64,000 bases of DNA from Cellulomonas sp. S1-8 (GCF_026184235.1 NZ_CP110806.1:3968001-4032000); one strand, 5' to 3'; positions 24,331 through 33,926 are shown, counted from the stretch's first letter. Numbers and translations are program-made. The notes: generated by a model not told the origin, from the letters alone.

Positions 24331-27300
24331 TCACGAGTGGTCACCGTCCTGGGGGCCGTGAGCCGCGCGACGACCGCGCGACGTACCGGTCTGGAAGCTG
24401 GACAAGCGGGAACGCAGCTGATCGGCGTCTCGCTGGACGGGGCGCTCCTCCATCGGTGCCGGTGCGGCGGGAACCGCGCTCGGCACACGCTTGGCGAGTC
24501 GCTCCGAATTGCTTGCCCCGACGGCACTGGGCCGGTACGCGGACAGCTGGCTGAGCTCTGAGAGAGCCTGCTCCTGGATGTCCGAGCGGAGGGCGAGCAT
24601 CGCCGCGACCTCGTCGTCGAGCGTGCCCACACGGGGGGCAGCCGACGGCGGGACGGACGGGTGCGGAACCGTCGAGGCGGGTGCGGCCTGGCGGCCTGCC
24701 CACTCCGGCGGCGACCATGAAGGCGCAGGACGCGCCTCCTGGACGACGGGCGTCGCGGCCGACTGAGGCGCCGGGGGCGCCGACCACGCGGGGGCTTCCC
24801 AGCCGTTGACGGCGGGAGCCTGCTGTGCGGAGGCCGCAGCGGACGGGCCGTCCGGTCCCCAGGCCGACGAGCGGACCGGGGTACGGGCGACGGCGGGCGC
24901 GGGCGTCTGCTCGACACCCTCGTCCTCGTCCTTCTTGCGGCTGAAGAAGCTGCCCCAGCGACGCTTCGGCTTGTCGTCCGCGGGGGCGACCAGGTCGCCG
25001 AACGCGGGCGCTGCCGCTGCCGGTGCCGCCGGGGCGGACGTCGGCTGCCAGGCCGGCGCAGGCGCCTGCTGGTACGGGGTGGGCTGCACGGGAGCCTGCT
25101 GCACGCGAGCCGGCAGCACCGGCGCGGGCGCGACGGGCGCAGGTGCGACCGGGGCCTGCTCGATGGGCGCGAACATCTCGGTCGGCTGGTCCGCGGCGGC
25201 CGACCGGGCCCACGCGGGGGTCGAGGGACGCCACTGCTCCTGGGCCGGTGCCTGCGGGGCCGGGGCCGCGACGGGTGCGGCCTCGGCGACGGGCGCCACG
25301 GGCGCGGCCGGCTGGTCCTGCCACGACGGTGCGTGCCAGGTGTCCTCGGCCGGCTCGAGCGCGGGTGACTCGACCACGGGCGGCGTCACGGCGGCGACCG
25401 GCGCCCACGGGGCGTCGACCTCCTCCTCGGCCTCGACCGGCGCCGGCTGCTCGTCGACGGACGACGCCTGGTCCGACCACGCGGGCTCGAGCGTGCGGGT
25501 GGGCTCGGGGACCACCGGGATGGCCCCGGTGTGCCAGGCCCGCGCCTCGTCGAGCGACCGCTCGAAGGGCACGTACGGCGCCGTGTACTGCAGCGCCGGG
25601 CGGTCGCTGCTGCCGGCCCAGCCGGAGTAGCCGCTGTAGGACGTGAACGACGGCTCGGGCTCGGCGACGGGCTGCTGCTCGGGGGCGGCCTGCTGCTCGG
25701 GGGCGGCGTCCCAGCTCGGGACCTCGTCCTGCGACCAGCTCGTCTGCTCGTCACCTGCGGCGGGCGTCGTGTCCTCGGCGTGGGCCTCGACCGGTGCGGC
25801 CGGTGCCCACTGGGGCTCCGCCTGCTGCGGCTGGTCCCACGCGGCGGCGGGAGCCTGCGGCTCGTCCCACGCGGGGGCGGCGACCTGCGGCTGGTCCCAC
25901 GCGGCGGCGGGAGCCTGCTGCTCGTCCCACGCGGGGGCGGCAACCTGCGGCTCGTCCCACGCGGGGGCGGCAACCTGCGGCTCGTCCCACGCTGCGGCGG
26001 GAGCCTGCTGCTGGTCCCACGCGGGGGCCGGAGCCTGCGGCTCGTCCCACACGGGGGCGGCGACCTGCGGCTCGTCCCACGCGGGGGCGGCGACCTGCGG
26101 CTCGTCCCACGCGGGGGCGGCGACCTGCGGCTCGTCCCACGCGGCGGCAGGAGCCTGCGGCTCGTCCCACGCGGGGGCGGCAACCTGCGGCTCGTCCCAG
26201 GAGGGTGCGGGGGCGGTCGGCGCCTGCGCTGCGGGTGCGTCCGAGGTCCACGGCTCGGGGTCGGCCTGGGCGGGTGCCCACGGCTCCTCGGCCAGGGTGG
26301 GCGCCCACGGCTTGTCGTCGACCGGTGCGACCCACGACGCGGCCGGGTGCTCCTGCGGCTCGTCGGCGGGCTGCGGGGCAGCGCCGCCACGGGTCGGGAG
26401 CGCGGGAGCCTGCTCGCGCCACGAGGGCACGGGCCAGCCGTTCTCCTCCGCGGGGGCGGACGCGGCCGGCTCCTCGGGGGCGAGGGACGGCACGACGAAC
26501 CCGGGGGACGCGTCCTCGGCGGCGGCGGCCGCTGCGAGCTCGCGGCCACGGAAGCCGGAGAACAGGCCGGCACGGGCCGCCGGGTCGGCGGGCGCCGCCG
26601 TCGTGCGCGTCTCGTCCTGCTGCGGCTGGGTCGCCCAGGCGGACGTCGCGGCACGGGCACGGGTCGGCAGACCTGCCGTGAGCGGGGCGGCGGCGATCGC
26701 GGGCGACCACTCGCCGGTGTCGCCGGACAGCTCGGGCGACAGTCGCGTGTCGACGGCCTCGGGCAGGACGATGTTGTCCTCGTCGAACGTCTTGCGCGAC
26801 CGCGTCGGCAGGCCGGTCGAGGAGCTCAGCATCGGGACCGGGATCGCGTCGTCCTCGTCGACGCCTGCCGGCTGCGTCACGGGAGAGGCACCGGTGTCGT
26901 CACCGCGGCGACGACGCGGCAGGCCGAGCGACGTCTCGCCGTCGGTCAGCTCGGCCAGGTCGACCTCGCGGACCTCGGGGACCTCGATCTGCGGGATCGT
27001 CGACTCGACGGGGGCCTGCGGCAGGGCGTACTGGTTGATCTCGTTGGCCGAGAACAGCGTGCTGGGGAACTGCACGAAGACCTCGGTGCCGGTGCCGCCG
27101 ACGCGCTTGCGGAGCGTCACCTCAGCGCCGAGGCGCTGCGCGAGGCGGCCGACCACGAAGAGGCCCAGTCGCTGGGCGCCGAGGGCGTCACCCGCGGAGA
27201 CCGAGATGATCTTGCGGTTCGCGGACTCGATCTCGGCCTCGGTCATGCCCAGGCCCTGGTCGGTGACCCGGACGACCACCGACGCACCGCTCACGCCCGT

Positions 27301-28902
27301 GCTGACGACGACGGGCGTCTCCGGCTCGGAGAAGACCGTGGCGTTCTCGAGGATCTCCGCCAGCAGGTGCGCGGCGGACAGGGCGTTGAAGCCCAGCATG
27401 TGCGGGTCGACCTGCAGGTCGAGCTGGACGCGGTCGTACTGCTCGATCTCGGACGAGGCCGTGCGGATGACGTCCGAGAGCGGCATGGCGTCGCGCAGAC
27501 GACGACCCGAGTCGATGCCCGCGAGCACGAGGAGGGACTCCGCGTTGCGGCGCATACGGGTGGCGAGGTGGTCCAGGCGGAACAGGTTGGCCAGCGTGCC
27601 CGGGTCCTCCTCCGCCCGCTCGAGCGAGTCGATGAAGGACAGCTGCCGGTTGAGCAGGACCTGGTCGCGTCGGGCGACGTTGACGAACATCTCCGCGATC
27701 GAGCCACGCAGCGCGGCCTGCTCCTGGGCGACCTGGACGGTCGTCGCGTTGACCGCGTTGAACGCCTGGGCCAGCCGGCCGATCTCGTCGTTGGAGCGGA
27801 CGGGGATCGGGGCCAGCGTGATCTCGGGGCCCTCGCCGGGGGTCGAGACCTGCTCGACCAGGCGGGGCAGCTGCTCGCGGACGTCGGCGGCGGCACTGGT
27901 GAGGCGACGCAGCGGGACGACGATGGAGCGGGAGACCGCGACGGCGAAGAAGAAGGACACGACGAGCGCGAGGAGCGCGAGGGCGACGGTGACGAGGGCG
28001 GTGTCGCGGGCGTCGGACACGCCGGCCTCGGCGACCTCGTCGGCGCCGCCCAGGACGCCGGTGTTGACCTCGCTGATCATCGTCATCTGGTTCGTCGTCT
28101 GCTGCGACCACGCGGCGGTGTCGATCGTCGCGATCGCGGCCACGGAGCCCTGCGTGAACAGGGCACGCATCGACAGCAGGGTCGCGGTCGGGTCACCCGT
28201 GCTGACGGCGACACCCTCGACCCCGAGGTCCGCGACGGCGATGCGGGCGCGCTCACGCGCCAGCTCGGTCGCGGTCGTCTGGGACTGGAAGGCGCGCGCA
28301 GCGGCGGGGCTGTCGACGAGCGCCATCTTCAGCTCGATGCCGGTGATGTACTCGTTGACGAGGGAGTCGACGAGCAGCGCGATCTCGCGGTTCGCGGAGA
28401 TGTAGTCGGCCAGCTCCCGGTCGCGCAGCGAGTTGGCCACGCCCTCGACCACGATGATCTGGCCGTCGATGATGTCCTGGAAGCCGTTCTTGATGATCAC
28501 GCGCTGGGCGCTGTCGTCCACGCGGCCACGCAGCTGGGGCAGTGCCGTGGCGTACGCGTCCTGCTGCTCCTGGAAGTCGCGGACCAGCGACTCCGGGAAG
28601 ACACTGAGGTCGAGCCCCGCCGTGACCTTGCGCGCGTCGTCGAGCGCACCGTCCGTCACCTCACGAGCTGCCGCGACCTGTTCCGCGGGTGCGTACGTGA
28701 GGGACAGGATCCGCTCCTGCTGGAACGCGGCCGTCAGCGGGCTCAGCGCATCGAGCGTGCGTACCACGGTCTGTGTCGCTCGCGCGTACCGAAGGTCCTG
28801 GATCGCGCCGTACGAGATGTACGTACCGGCCACGAGCAGGACGATCATGGGCACGGCGAGGACCGCCAAGACCTTGGCACGGATGCCGAGCCGTCGCAGC
28901 AT
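24331..28902 (-). CDS. cvnA: Conservon sensor kinase-like CvnA with nitrate-sensor (NIT) ectodomain
   Basis: 1523 residues. TM segment about 12-33, extracellular NIT-type helical domain about 55-290, second TM about 300-325, HAMP-like linker, a helical region with LDHLATRMRRNAE, and a GHKL ATPase domain about 490-630 (ILENATVFSEP as N-box, DQGLGM as G1, LGLFVVGRLA). Residues 640-1523 are Pro/Ala/Gln-rich and disordered, with a 10-residue tandem repeat at about 900-1028. NIT domains were proposed to sense nitrate or nitrite. The classical H-box is weak, so it may act as an ATP-binding scaffold for CvnB-C-D. The promoter lies in the 28903-29157 gap. Confidence 0.93.
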   Translation of the reverse strand: MLRRLGIRAKVLAVLAVPMIVLLVAGTYISYGAIQDLRYARATQTVVRTLDALSPLTAAFQQERILSLTYAPAEQVAAAREVTDGALDDARKVTAGLDLSVFPESLVRDFQEQQDAYATALPQLRGRVDDSAQRVIIKNGFQDIIDGQIIVVEGVANSLRDRELADYISANREIALLVDSLVNEYITGIELKMALVDSPAAARAFQSQTTATELARERARIAVADLGVEGVAVSTGDPTATLLSMRALFTQGSVAAIATIDTAAWSQQTTNQMTMISEVNTGVLGGADEVAEAGVSDARDTALVTVALALLALVVSFFFAVAVSRSIVVPLRRLTSAAADVREQLPRLVEQVSTPGEGPEITLAPIPVRSNDEIGRLAQAFNAVNATTVQVAQEQAALRGSIAEMFVNVARRDQVLLNRQLSFIDSLERAEEDPGTLANLFRLDHLATRMRRNAESLLVLAGIDSGRRLRDAMPLSDVIRTASSEIEQYDRVQLDLQVDPHMLGFNALSAAHLLAEILENATVFSEPETPVVVSTGVSGASVVVRVTDQGLGMTEAEIESANRKIISVSAGDALGAQRLGLFVVGRLAQRLGAEVTLRKRVGGTGTEVFVQFPSTLFSANEINQYALPQAPVESTIPQIEVPEVREVDLAELTDGETSLGLPRRRRGDDTGASPVTQPAGVDEDDAIPVPMLSSSTGLPTRSRKTFDEDNIVLPEAVDTRLSPELSGDTGEWSPAIAAAPLTAGLPTRARAATSAWATQPQQDETRTTAAPADPAARAGLFSGFRGRELAAAAAAEDASPGFVVPSLAPEEPAASAPAEENGWPVPSWREQAPALPTRGGAAPQPADEPQEHPAASWVAPVDDKPWAPTLAEEPWAPAQADPEPWTSDAPAAQAPTAPAPSWDEPQVAAPAWDEPQAPAAAWDEPQVAAPAWDEPQVAAPAWDEPQVAAPVWDEPQAPAPAWDQQQAPAAAWDEPQVAAPAWDEPQVAAPAWDEQQAPAAAWDQPQVAAPAWDEPQAPAAAWDQPQQAEPQWAPAAPVEAHAEDTTPAAGDEQTSWSQDEVPSWDAAPEQQAAPEQQPVAEPEPSFTSYSGYSGWAGSSDRPALQYTAPYVPFERSLDEARAWHTGAIPVVPEPTRTLEPAWSDQASSVDEQPAPVEAEEEVDAPWAPVAAVTPPVVESPALEPAEDTWHAPSWQDQPAAPVAPVAEAAPVAAPAPQAPAQEQWRPSTPAWARSAAADQPTEMFAPIEQAPVAPAPVAPAPVLPARVQQAPVQPTPYQQAPAPAWQPTSAPAAPAAAAPAFGDLVAPADDKPKRRWGSFFSRKKDEDEGVEQTPAPAVARTPVRSSAWGPDGPSAAASAQQAPAVNGWEAPAWSAPPAPQSAATPVVQEARPAPSWSPPEWAGRQAAPASTVPHPSVPPSAAPRVGTLDDEVAAMLALRSDIQEQALSELSQLSAYRPSAVGASNSERLAKRVPSAVPAAPAPMEERPVQRDADQLRSRLSSFQTGTSRGRRAAHGPQDGDHS
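25822..26211 (-). repeat. 30-bp tandem coding repeat in cvnA (AWDEPQxxAP)
   Basis: About 13 in-frame units of 30 bp encode WDEPQVAAPA, WDEPQAPAAA and variants (WDQPQ, WDEQQ, WDQQQ). Units fall into two alternating types (VAAPA and APAAA). Near identity at the DNA level implies recent slippage or recombination. On the plus strand the units look like GTCCCACGCGGGGGCGG. Confidence 0.92.
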
Positions 28903-29157
28903 GTCGATCCTTTCCCTTCGCCCGACGTCGGACGCTCGCGCGGTATACCGCTCGCGTCCGTCACGCAGCCACCGCAGGTGACTGCCGTCTGCGCTTCATC
29001 GGTACCTGGACACCGGACCATTAGCCCGCCGACCGAGTTTGCCACGGACCTCACCCGTCCCGATACGCCATCTACGTGGCAAAACGGGCGTCATTGCCCT
29101 TGGCGCCCCGGCGCGCCTGCGTGCGCTCCCCCTGCGCAGCGCCCTACGGTTCGCTGG
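28903..29157. promoter_or_regulatory. Divergent intergenic region cvnA / quinone oxidoreductase
   Basis: 255 bp between divergent starts. It holds A+T-richer segments near 29010-29100 (CCATCTACGTGGC, CGGGCGTCATTGCCC), likely promoters, but I see no element good enough to fix. AAGGGAAAGG just before the cvnA ATG is its ribosome-binding site. No gene is evident. Confidence 0.3.
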
Positions 29158-30171
29158 GTGCGCGCCGTCCTCGTCACCTCGCCCGGCGGTCCCCAGGTGC
29201 TGCGCGTCGAGGACGTCCCCGACCCCGTCCCGGGCCCGGGCGAGCTGCTCGTGGACGTCGCCGCCGCGGGCGTCAACCGCGCTGACCTGCTGCAACGCCA
29301 AGGACACTACCCTGCTCCCCCCGGCGCTCCAGCCTGGCCCGGCCTCGAGGTCGCCGGTGTCGTGAGCGGGGTCGGCCCGCCGGCGACGGACGGCGCGCGG
29401 CCCGTCGGCGGCGCCGCGGCGTCACCCCCGCCCCGCGTGGGAGACCGCGTCGCCGTCCTCCTCGCGGGTGGAGGTTACGCCGAACGGGTGACGGTGGACG
29501 CGGCCCTCACGCTGCCCGTGGCCCCGGGCGAGGCCTGGGAGGACGCCGCTGGGCTCCCCGAGGCGTTCGCGACCGTCTGGTCCAACCTGCGCGCGGCCGG
29601 CCTCGCGCCCGGCGAGACGCTCCTCGTCCACGGGGGGTCCGGCGGGGTCGGGTCGGTCGCGGTCCAGCTGGCGCACGCGCTGGGTCACCGGGTGCTCGCC
29701 ACCGCCGGCGGTGCCGCACGCTGCGCCCGCGTCCGGGACCTCGGTGCCGACGTCGTCGTCGACCACCGCGCCCAGGACGTCGGCGAGGCGGTGCGCGACG
29801 CGACGGACGGCCGCGGCGTCGACGTCGTGCTCGACGTGCTGGGCGGCGGCGCGCTGGCCGCGAACGTGCGCCTGCTCGCCGAGGGCGGTCGGCTCGTCGT
29901 CATCGGGCTGCAGCAGGGGCGGCGCGGCGAGCTCGACCTGCCGGCGCTGATGGCGCGGCGCGGGTCCGTGATCGCGACGACCCTGCGCGACCGCCCCGCG
30001 GCGCAGAAGGCCCGGATCATGGCCGACGTCCTCGAGCACGTGTGGCCGCTGGTCCTCGACGGCCGCGTGCGCCCCGTCGTGCACGCGCGTCTGCCGCTCG
30101 CCGACGCGTCCCGCGCGCACGAGCTCATGGAGTCCGGCGAGGTGTTCGGCAAGCTGCTGCTCGTCCCCTGA
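29158..30171 (+). CDS. NAD(P)H quinone oxidoreductase, PIG3/zinc-free MDR type
   Basis: 337 residues from GTG. VNRADLLQRQGHYPAPPGAP is the PIG3-type signature; the nucleotide-binding motif HGGSGGVGSVAVQLA lies at about 158-172, and AHELMESGEVFGKLLLVP forms the typical end. No structural or catalytic zinc Cys, so this is the quinone reductase branch, reducing quinones with NADPH. Eleven bases separate it from the convergent epimerase gene. Confidence 0.92.
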   Translation: MRAVLVTSPGGPQVLRVEDVPDPVPGPGELLVDVAAAGVNRADLLQRQGHYPAPPGAPAWPGLEVAGVVSGVGPPATDGARPVGGAAASPPPRVGDRVAVLLAGGGYAERVTVDAALTLPVAPGEAWEDAAGLPEAFATVWSNLRAAGLAPGETLLVHGGSGGVGSVAVQLAHALGHRVLATAGGAARCARVRDLGADVVVDHRAQDVGEAVRDATDGRGVDVVLDVLGGGALAANVRLLAEGGRLVVIGLQQGRRGELDLPALMARRGSVIATTLRDRPAAQKARIMADVLEHVWPLVLDGRVRPVVHARLPLADASRAHELMESGEVFGKLLLVP

Positions 30172-30182
30172 GGGCGGGCGCC

Positions 30183-31415
30183 TCAGCCGAGCAGGCCCGC
30201 CGCGAGCGCGGGAGCGAGCGCCGGTGCGAGCGGCAGCCGCGGGATCAGGGTCGCCTGGACCGCGTGGTACAGGTCAGCCTTGCCGACCCAGACCGTGCGC
30301 GACACCTGGTTGTCGGTCCCCAGCTCGTGCCACCACGAGCCGCCGACGCGGTCGAGCACGTGCTCCCCGATGTAGTCCCACCAGACCGTGTAGAGGTCGT
30401 CGTAGCGGGCCTCGCCGGTCGCGGCGTGCAGCGCGGCGGCCGCGGCGACCCCCTCGGCCGCGACCCAGTGCATGCGCTCGCGCACCACCGGCAGGCCCTC
30501 CCAGTCGACCGTGTAGACGAACCCCGGGGCGCCGTCGACGGCCCAGCCCTCGCGCACGGCGGCGTCGAACAGAGCGACGGCGTCGTCGAGCAGCCACGCG
30601 GGTGCGACGTCGCCGCGGGCCGCGAGCGCGGCGCGCGCGTGCAGCGTCAGGCGCGACCACTCCAGCCAGTGCCCCACGGTCGCGCCGTAGGGGCGGAACG
30701 GGTGCGCCGGGGAGTCCGCGTTGTACGCGAGGTCGGGTGTCCACGTCGCGTCGAAGTGCTCGGGGATGCGCCAGGCGTTGCCGCGCGCGAAGCCGTGGAC
30801 CACCCGCTCGACCATGCGCACGGCCCGCTCGAGCCAGACGCGGTCGCCGGTCACGTCGGCGGCCGCGAGGTACGCCTCGACCGTGTGCATGGCGGCGTTG
30901 ACGCCCCGGTACGCGTCGAGGTGCGTGAAGGTGCGGTCCCACTCCTCGACGGTCATGCCCGCGGCGTCGTCCCAGAACCAGCGCTCCTGCGCCGCGAGGG
31001 CCTCGTCGAGCAGGGCGCGGGCGCCGGGACGGCCCGCGGCGGTCGCGCTCGACGCGGCCAGCACGACGAACGCGTGCGGGTACGCGGCCTTGGTGGTGTC
31101 GCGCGGCGTGCCGTCGGCGTCGACCTCGGCGAACCAGCCACCGTGCTCGTCGTCGTGGAACAGCCCGGTCAGCGCCGCGAGCCCGTGGTCGACGAGGGCC
31201 GCGGCGCCGGGCCGCCCTGCGAGGTGCGCGAGGGCGTACACGTGCGTCATGCGGCACGTGATCCACAGCTCGACGGGGCCCGGCAGCGGGCGTCCGACGT
31301 CGTCCAGGCGGGCGAACCCGCCGCGCGCGCGCCGCGCCGCACGGCCGAACTCCCACAGCCGGTCCGTCTCCGCCTCGAGCCAGCGGTCGTGCGTCGGGGT
31401 GCTGAGCCACGCCAT
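30183..31415 (-). CDS. AGE-family sugar epimerase/isomerase
   Basis: 410 residues with the (alpha/alpha)6-barrel pattern of N-acylglucosamine 2-epimerases: RMTHVYALAHLAG, KAAYPHAFVVLA, GVNAAMHTVEAYLAA, GATVGHWLEWSRL and ERMHWVAAEG carry the conserved His and Glu residues. Members closest to this form act as mannose, cellobiose or sulfoquinovose isomerases and 2-epimerases; which one cannot be decided here. Cytoplasmic, monocistronic, divergent from bpa. Confidence 0.9.
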   Translation of the reverse strand: MAWLSTPTHDRWLEAETDRLWEFGRAARRARGGFARLDDVGRPLPGPVELWITCRMTHVYALAHLAGRPGAAALVDHGLAALTGLFHDDEHGGWFAEVDADGTPRDTTKAAYPHAFVVLAASSATAAGRPGARALLDEALAAQERWFWDDAAGMTVEEWDRTFTHLDAYRGVNAAMHTVEAYLAAADVTGDRVWLERAVRMVERVVHGFARGNAWRIPEHFDATWTPDLAYNADSPAHPFRPYGATVGHWLEWSRLTLHARAALAARGDVAPAWLLDDAVALFDAAVREGWAVDGAPGFVYTVDWEGLPVVRERMHWVAAEGVAAAAALHAATGEARYDDLYTVWWDYIGEHVLDRVGGSWWHELGTDNQVSRTVWVGKADLYHAVQATLIPRLPLAPALAPALAAGLLG

Positions 31416-31481
31416 GCGACCACCCTAGCCAGCCGCCGCCGAGGGGCTGCGACCCGCGCGCGTCTCGACCATGATGGGCGG

Positions 31482-32096
31482 GTGGACCACGACGAGCAGA
31501 CGACGGACCCGACGCCGGTGGGCGCGCCCGACGGACCCGACGCCCCCACCCCGCCCCGCGTCGTCGTGGTGCCCCCGCCGGGTGCACCGGGCGGCGGGCG
31601 AGCCGGCGCCGGCCCGCAGGACGCTGCCCGCGACGAGGACCTGGCGAGCATGGTCGGGCAGCCCGCCAAGGTCATGCGGATCGGGACGATGATCAAGCAG
31701 CTGCTTGACGAGGTGCGCTCGGCGCCCCTCGACGACGCGGCCCGCGCGCGCCTCGCCGAGATCCACGAGCGGTCGCTGCACGAGCTCGAGGAGGGCCTGT
31801 CGCCCGAGCTGCTCGCGGAGCTGCACCGCATCACGCTGCCGTTCACCGAGGAGCAGGCGCCGTCGGACGCCGAGCTGCGGATCGCGCAGGCGCAGCTCGT
31901 CGGCTGGCTCGAGGGCCTGTTCCACGGCATCCAGACCGCGCTCGTCGCCCAGCAGATGGCCGCGCAGGCGCAGCTCACGCAGATGCGGCGCGCGCTGCCC
32001 CCGGGTCACGCGCCGGGCCCGGGCGGTCTGGTGGTGCCGGTGGCGGGCGCCGACGCCCCGGACGACCTGCGCCCGTCGACGGGTCAGTACCTGTAG
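31482..32096 (+). CDS. bpa: Bacterial proteasome activator Bpa/PafE
   Basis: 204 residues from GTG. A disordered Asp/Pro-rich N-terminus, then the helical core starting MVGQPAKVMRIGTMIKQLLDEVR and including RLAEIHERSLHELEEGLSPELLAELHRI, a second helical pair, and the terminal Gly-Gln-Tyr-Leu that docks into the 20S proteasome alpha-ring pockets. Bpa forms a dodecameric ATP-independent ring that opens the gate for degradation of unfolded proteins. The intact C-terminal motif implies that a proteasome is encoded elsewhere in this genome. Confidence 0.95.
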   Translation: MDHDEQTTDPTPVGAPDGPDAPTPPRVVVVPPPGAPGGGRAGAGPQDAARDEDLASMVGQPAKVMRIGTMIKQLLDEVRSAPLDDAARARLAEIHERSLHELEEGLSPELLAELHRITLPFTEEQAPSDAELRIAQAQLVGWLEGLFHGIQTALVAQQMAAQAQLTQMRRALPPGHAPGPGGLVVPVAGADAPDDLRPSTGQYL

Positions 32097-32147
32097 GACG
32101 TGTCCGCAGGTCGCCGTGGACAGGTCGGGTCCTGAGGGTGGCGAGGC

Positions 32148-33113
32148 TCAGCGGACGTCTCCGACGTCGGGGCGCGTGACGACCGGCGGGGTGGCGTGCG
32201 CCTCGTCGTCGCGCCCCGGGACCGCCTCCGCGGGGGTGGCGGCGAGCCTGGTGTCACGGGCCTCCCTGCGCTTCCTGAGCAGCAGGAGCAGCAGGAGCAG
32301 CGGCAGGGCCCAGAGCGTCCACCAGACGGCTGGGGTGAGCGCCCCGGCCGCAGCGGGGTCCCGGTCCAGCAGACCGTCGGCGACGCCCGGGGACCCCGCG
32401 TCGTCGGCGCCGGGCGCCCCGGGCTCCCCGGGCGACATCGGTACGGTCACGGTCGCGTCGTCCTGCGCAGGCGGCGCGGTCGGCGGGCGCCCGGCCGCAG
32501 GGGGGCCCGACAGGTCGTCCGTCGACGCGCTCGGGGCGTCCGAGGAGGTCGGGAGGTCGCCGCGCCCGGAGGTGCCGGGGTCGTCCAAGGATGCCTCGGG
32601 GGCGTCCGTCCCGGCCACGAGCGCGAACACGACATCGCCCGCGGCGTCGAGCGCCTGCGCGCGGTCGTCGTCGTGCACCGTCACGGCGATCCGCACCGTG
32701 GCCGAGCCGGCGCCCGTGGTCATCGGCTGCAGAGGCGCCTGACGGGCAGGGGCATCGTGGGTGCCTGCCAGCCCCGCGAGCGTGCCCGACCACTGCGGCC
32801 CCGCTGCGACGAACTTGCCGCAGTCGTCGTAGCCGCCACCGCTCCCGGTCTGGACGGTCACGTCGAGGTAGGGCGCGAGGTCGCCGACGACGCGGGCCGA
32901 CACACCGAGCACGGTTCCTCCGGCGGCGGACCAGCTCAACCGCAGGCACTGCTCGAGCGGTGCGCCCGGCTCGAGGAGATCGGCGGTGAACAGCGGGCCG
33001 GTCGCGTCCGAGAACAGCGCCGGGAGGGAGGTCGCCGCGGTGGCGGGCCCCGCGGCCGGCAGGGACAGTGCGGCAGCCAGGACGACGAGGGCGCGCGTCG
33101 TCCACGCTCGCAT
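32148..33113 (-). CDS. Secreted, C-terminally anchored hypothetical protein beside the TasA cluster
   Basis: 321 residues. Signal peptide 1-26 (AGPATA-ATS cut), a beta-rich domain of about 130 residues with two Cys (EQCLRLSW and DDCGKF), a Pro/Asp/Ser-rich linker of about 70 residues, a membrane segment at about 260-280 (WWTLWALPLLLLLLLL) and a basic cytoplasmic tail. No named family recognised. It diverges from the TasA-like operon across 201 bp, and its ectodomain resembles the TasA-like proteins in size and in the EQCLRL / EKCITV-type strand, so it may be a wall-side partner of that fibre. Confidence 0.75.
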   Translation of the reverse strand: MRAWTTRALVVLAAALSLPAAGPATAATSLPALFSDATGPLFTADLLEPGAPLEQCLRLSWSAAGGTVLGVSARVVGDLAPYLDVTVQTGSGGGYDDCGKFVAAGPQWSGTLAGLAGTHDAPARQAPLQPMTTGAGSATVRIAVTVHDDDRAQALDAAGDVVFALVAGTDAPEASLDDPGTSGRGDLPTSSDAPSASTDDLSGPPAAGRPPTAPPAQDDATVTVPMSPGEPGAPGADDAGSPGVADGLLDRDPAAAGALTPAVWWTLWALPLLLLLLLLRKRREARDTRLAATPAEAVPGRDDEAHATPPVVTRPDVGDVR

Positions 33114-33314
33114 GCCGTGCTCCTCTCGTCCCGTGCAGGTGACCGATCAGGTCTGGGCCAACGTGCCGTATCGGCCGGAACGACACCGTTCATGACCTCA
33201 GGAGAGAGACCAGTTCGTGCAAGGGCACTTTCTTCACCCGATCGGCCGCTCAGTACCCCGCCCGTTGTGTCGATCCACTAGTTACAGATAAGTAAGGCAT
33301 CGAGAGGACACCCC
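33114..33314. promoter_or_regulatory. Divergent control region of the TasA-like cluster
   Basis: 201 bp. The stretch ACTAGTTACAGATAAGTAAG (33277-33296) is strikingly A+T-rich for this genome and lies about 20 bp before the first tasA-like ATG, so it is probably the -10 region or a regulator site. No consensus promoter can be fixed. Confidence 0.35.
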
Positions 33315-33920
33315 ATGCACAGCACTGACTCCCGTGACCCGTCCCAGACGCGTCGCCGCGGCTCCCGCCTCGCCCTGGCCCTCGCCGTCGGCGTCGGCGT
33401 CGTCGGCAGCGGCGCCGTCGTGTACCAGGCGTCGTTCGCCGCGTTCACCGCGACGACGGCGAACGAGGGCAACAGCTGGGAGACCGGCTCGCTCGACCTG
33501 ACGGACAACGACGGCGGCACCGCCCTGTTCCGGACGGCCGACCACGGGCTCCTCGACGGTGGCGAGAGCGGCGAGAAGTGCATCACCGTGACGGCGTCGG
33601 GGAACATCGCGTCGACCGTCACGATGTCCGCGGCGGCGTCGGGCGCGCTCGCCGCCGACATCGACCTGACGGTCGAGAGCGGCACCGCGACGCCGACCGG
33701 TGCGGGCGACTGCACGGGCTTCGACGGGACGTCCCTCTACAGCGGCACGCTGGACGGCTTCGGCGCGGCCCTGACGACCACGCCGGAGACGTGGACCTCC
33801 GCGGCGGACTCCAACACGGCGCGGACCTACCGCATCGTCTGGAGCCTGCCTGAGGGTAACGACGAGGTCGCCGAGGGCGCCTCGGCCACCGCGGCGTTCA
33901 CCTGGAACGCCACCTCCTGA
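33315..33920 (+). CDS. TasA/CalY-like fibre protein with SipW-type signal, copy 1
   Basis: 201 residues. A long basic N-terminus, hydrophobic stretch at about 19-37, then YQASFAAFTATTANEGNSWETGSL, the pattern of SipW-dependent signal peptides and the first TasA/camelysin strand. The mature part is beta-rich with EKCITVTASGNIASTV and two Cys that may pair. In Bacillus such proteins form biofilm fibres after SipW cleavage. First gene of the cluster, followed by a strong hairpin and a second copy. Confidence 0.85.
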   Translation: MHSTDSRDPSQTRRRGSRLALALAVGVGVVGSGAVVYQASFAAFTATTANEGNSWETGSLDLTDNDGGTALFRTADHGLLDGGESGEKCITVTASGNIASTVTMSAAASGALAADIDLTVESGTATPTGAGDCTGFDGTSLYSGTLDGFGAALTTTPETWTSAADSNTARTYRIVWSLPEGNDEVAEGASATAAFTWNATS

Positions 33921-33926
33921 CGTCGG

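Noticed and set aside
25822..26211. Possible CRISPR array
   Set aside because: 30-bp units are contiguous without unique spacers and lie in frame within cvnA.
25531..30171. 1546-codon plus-strand frame opposite cvnA
   Set aside because: Only the end (from 29158) is a gene, the quinone oxidoreductase; the rest is antisense to CvnA, which has clear domains.
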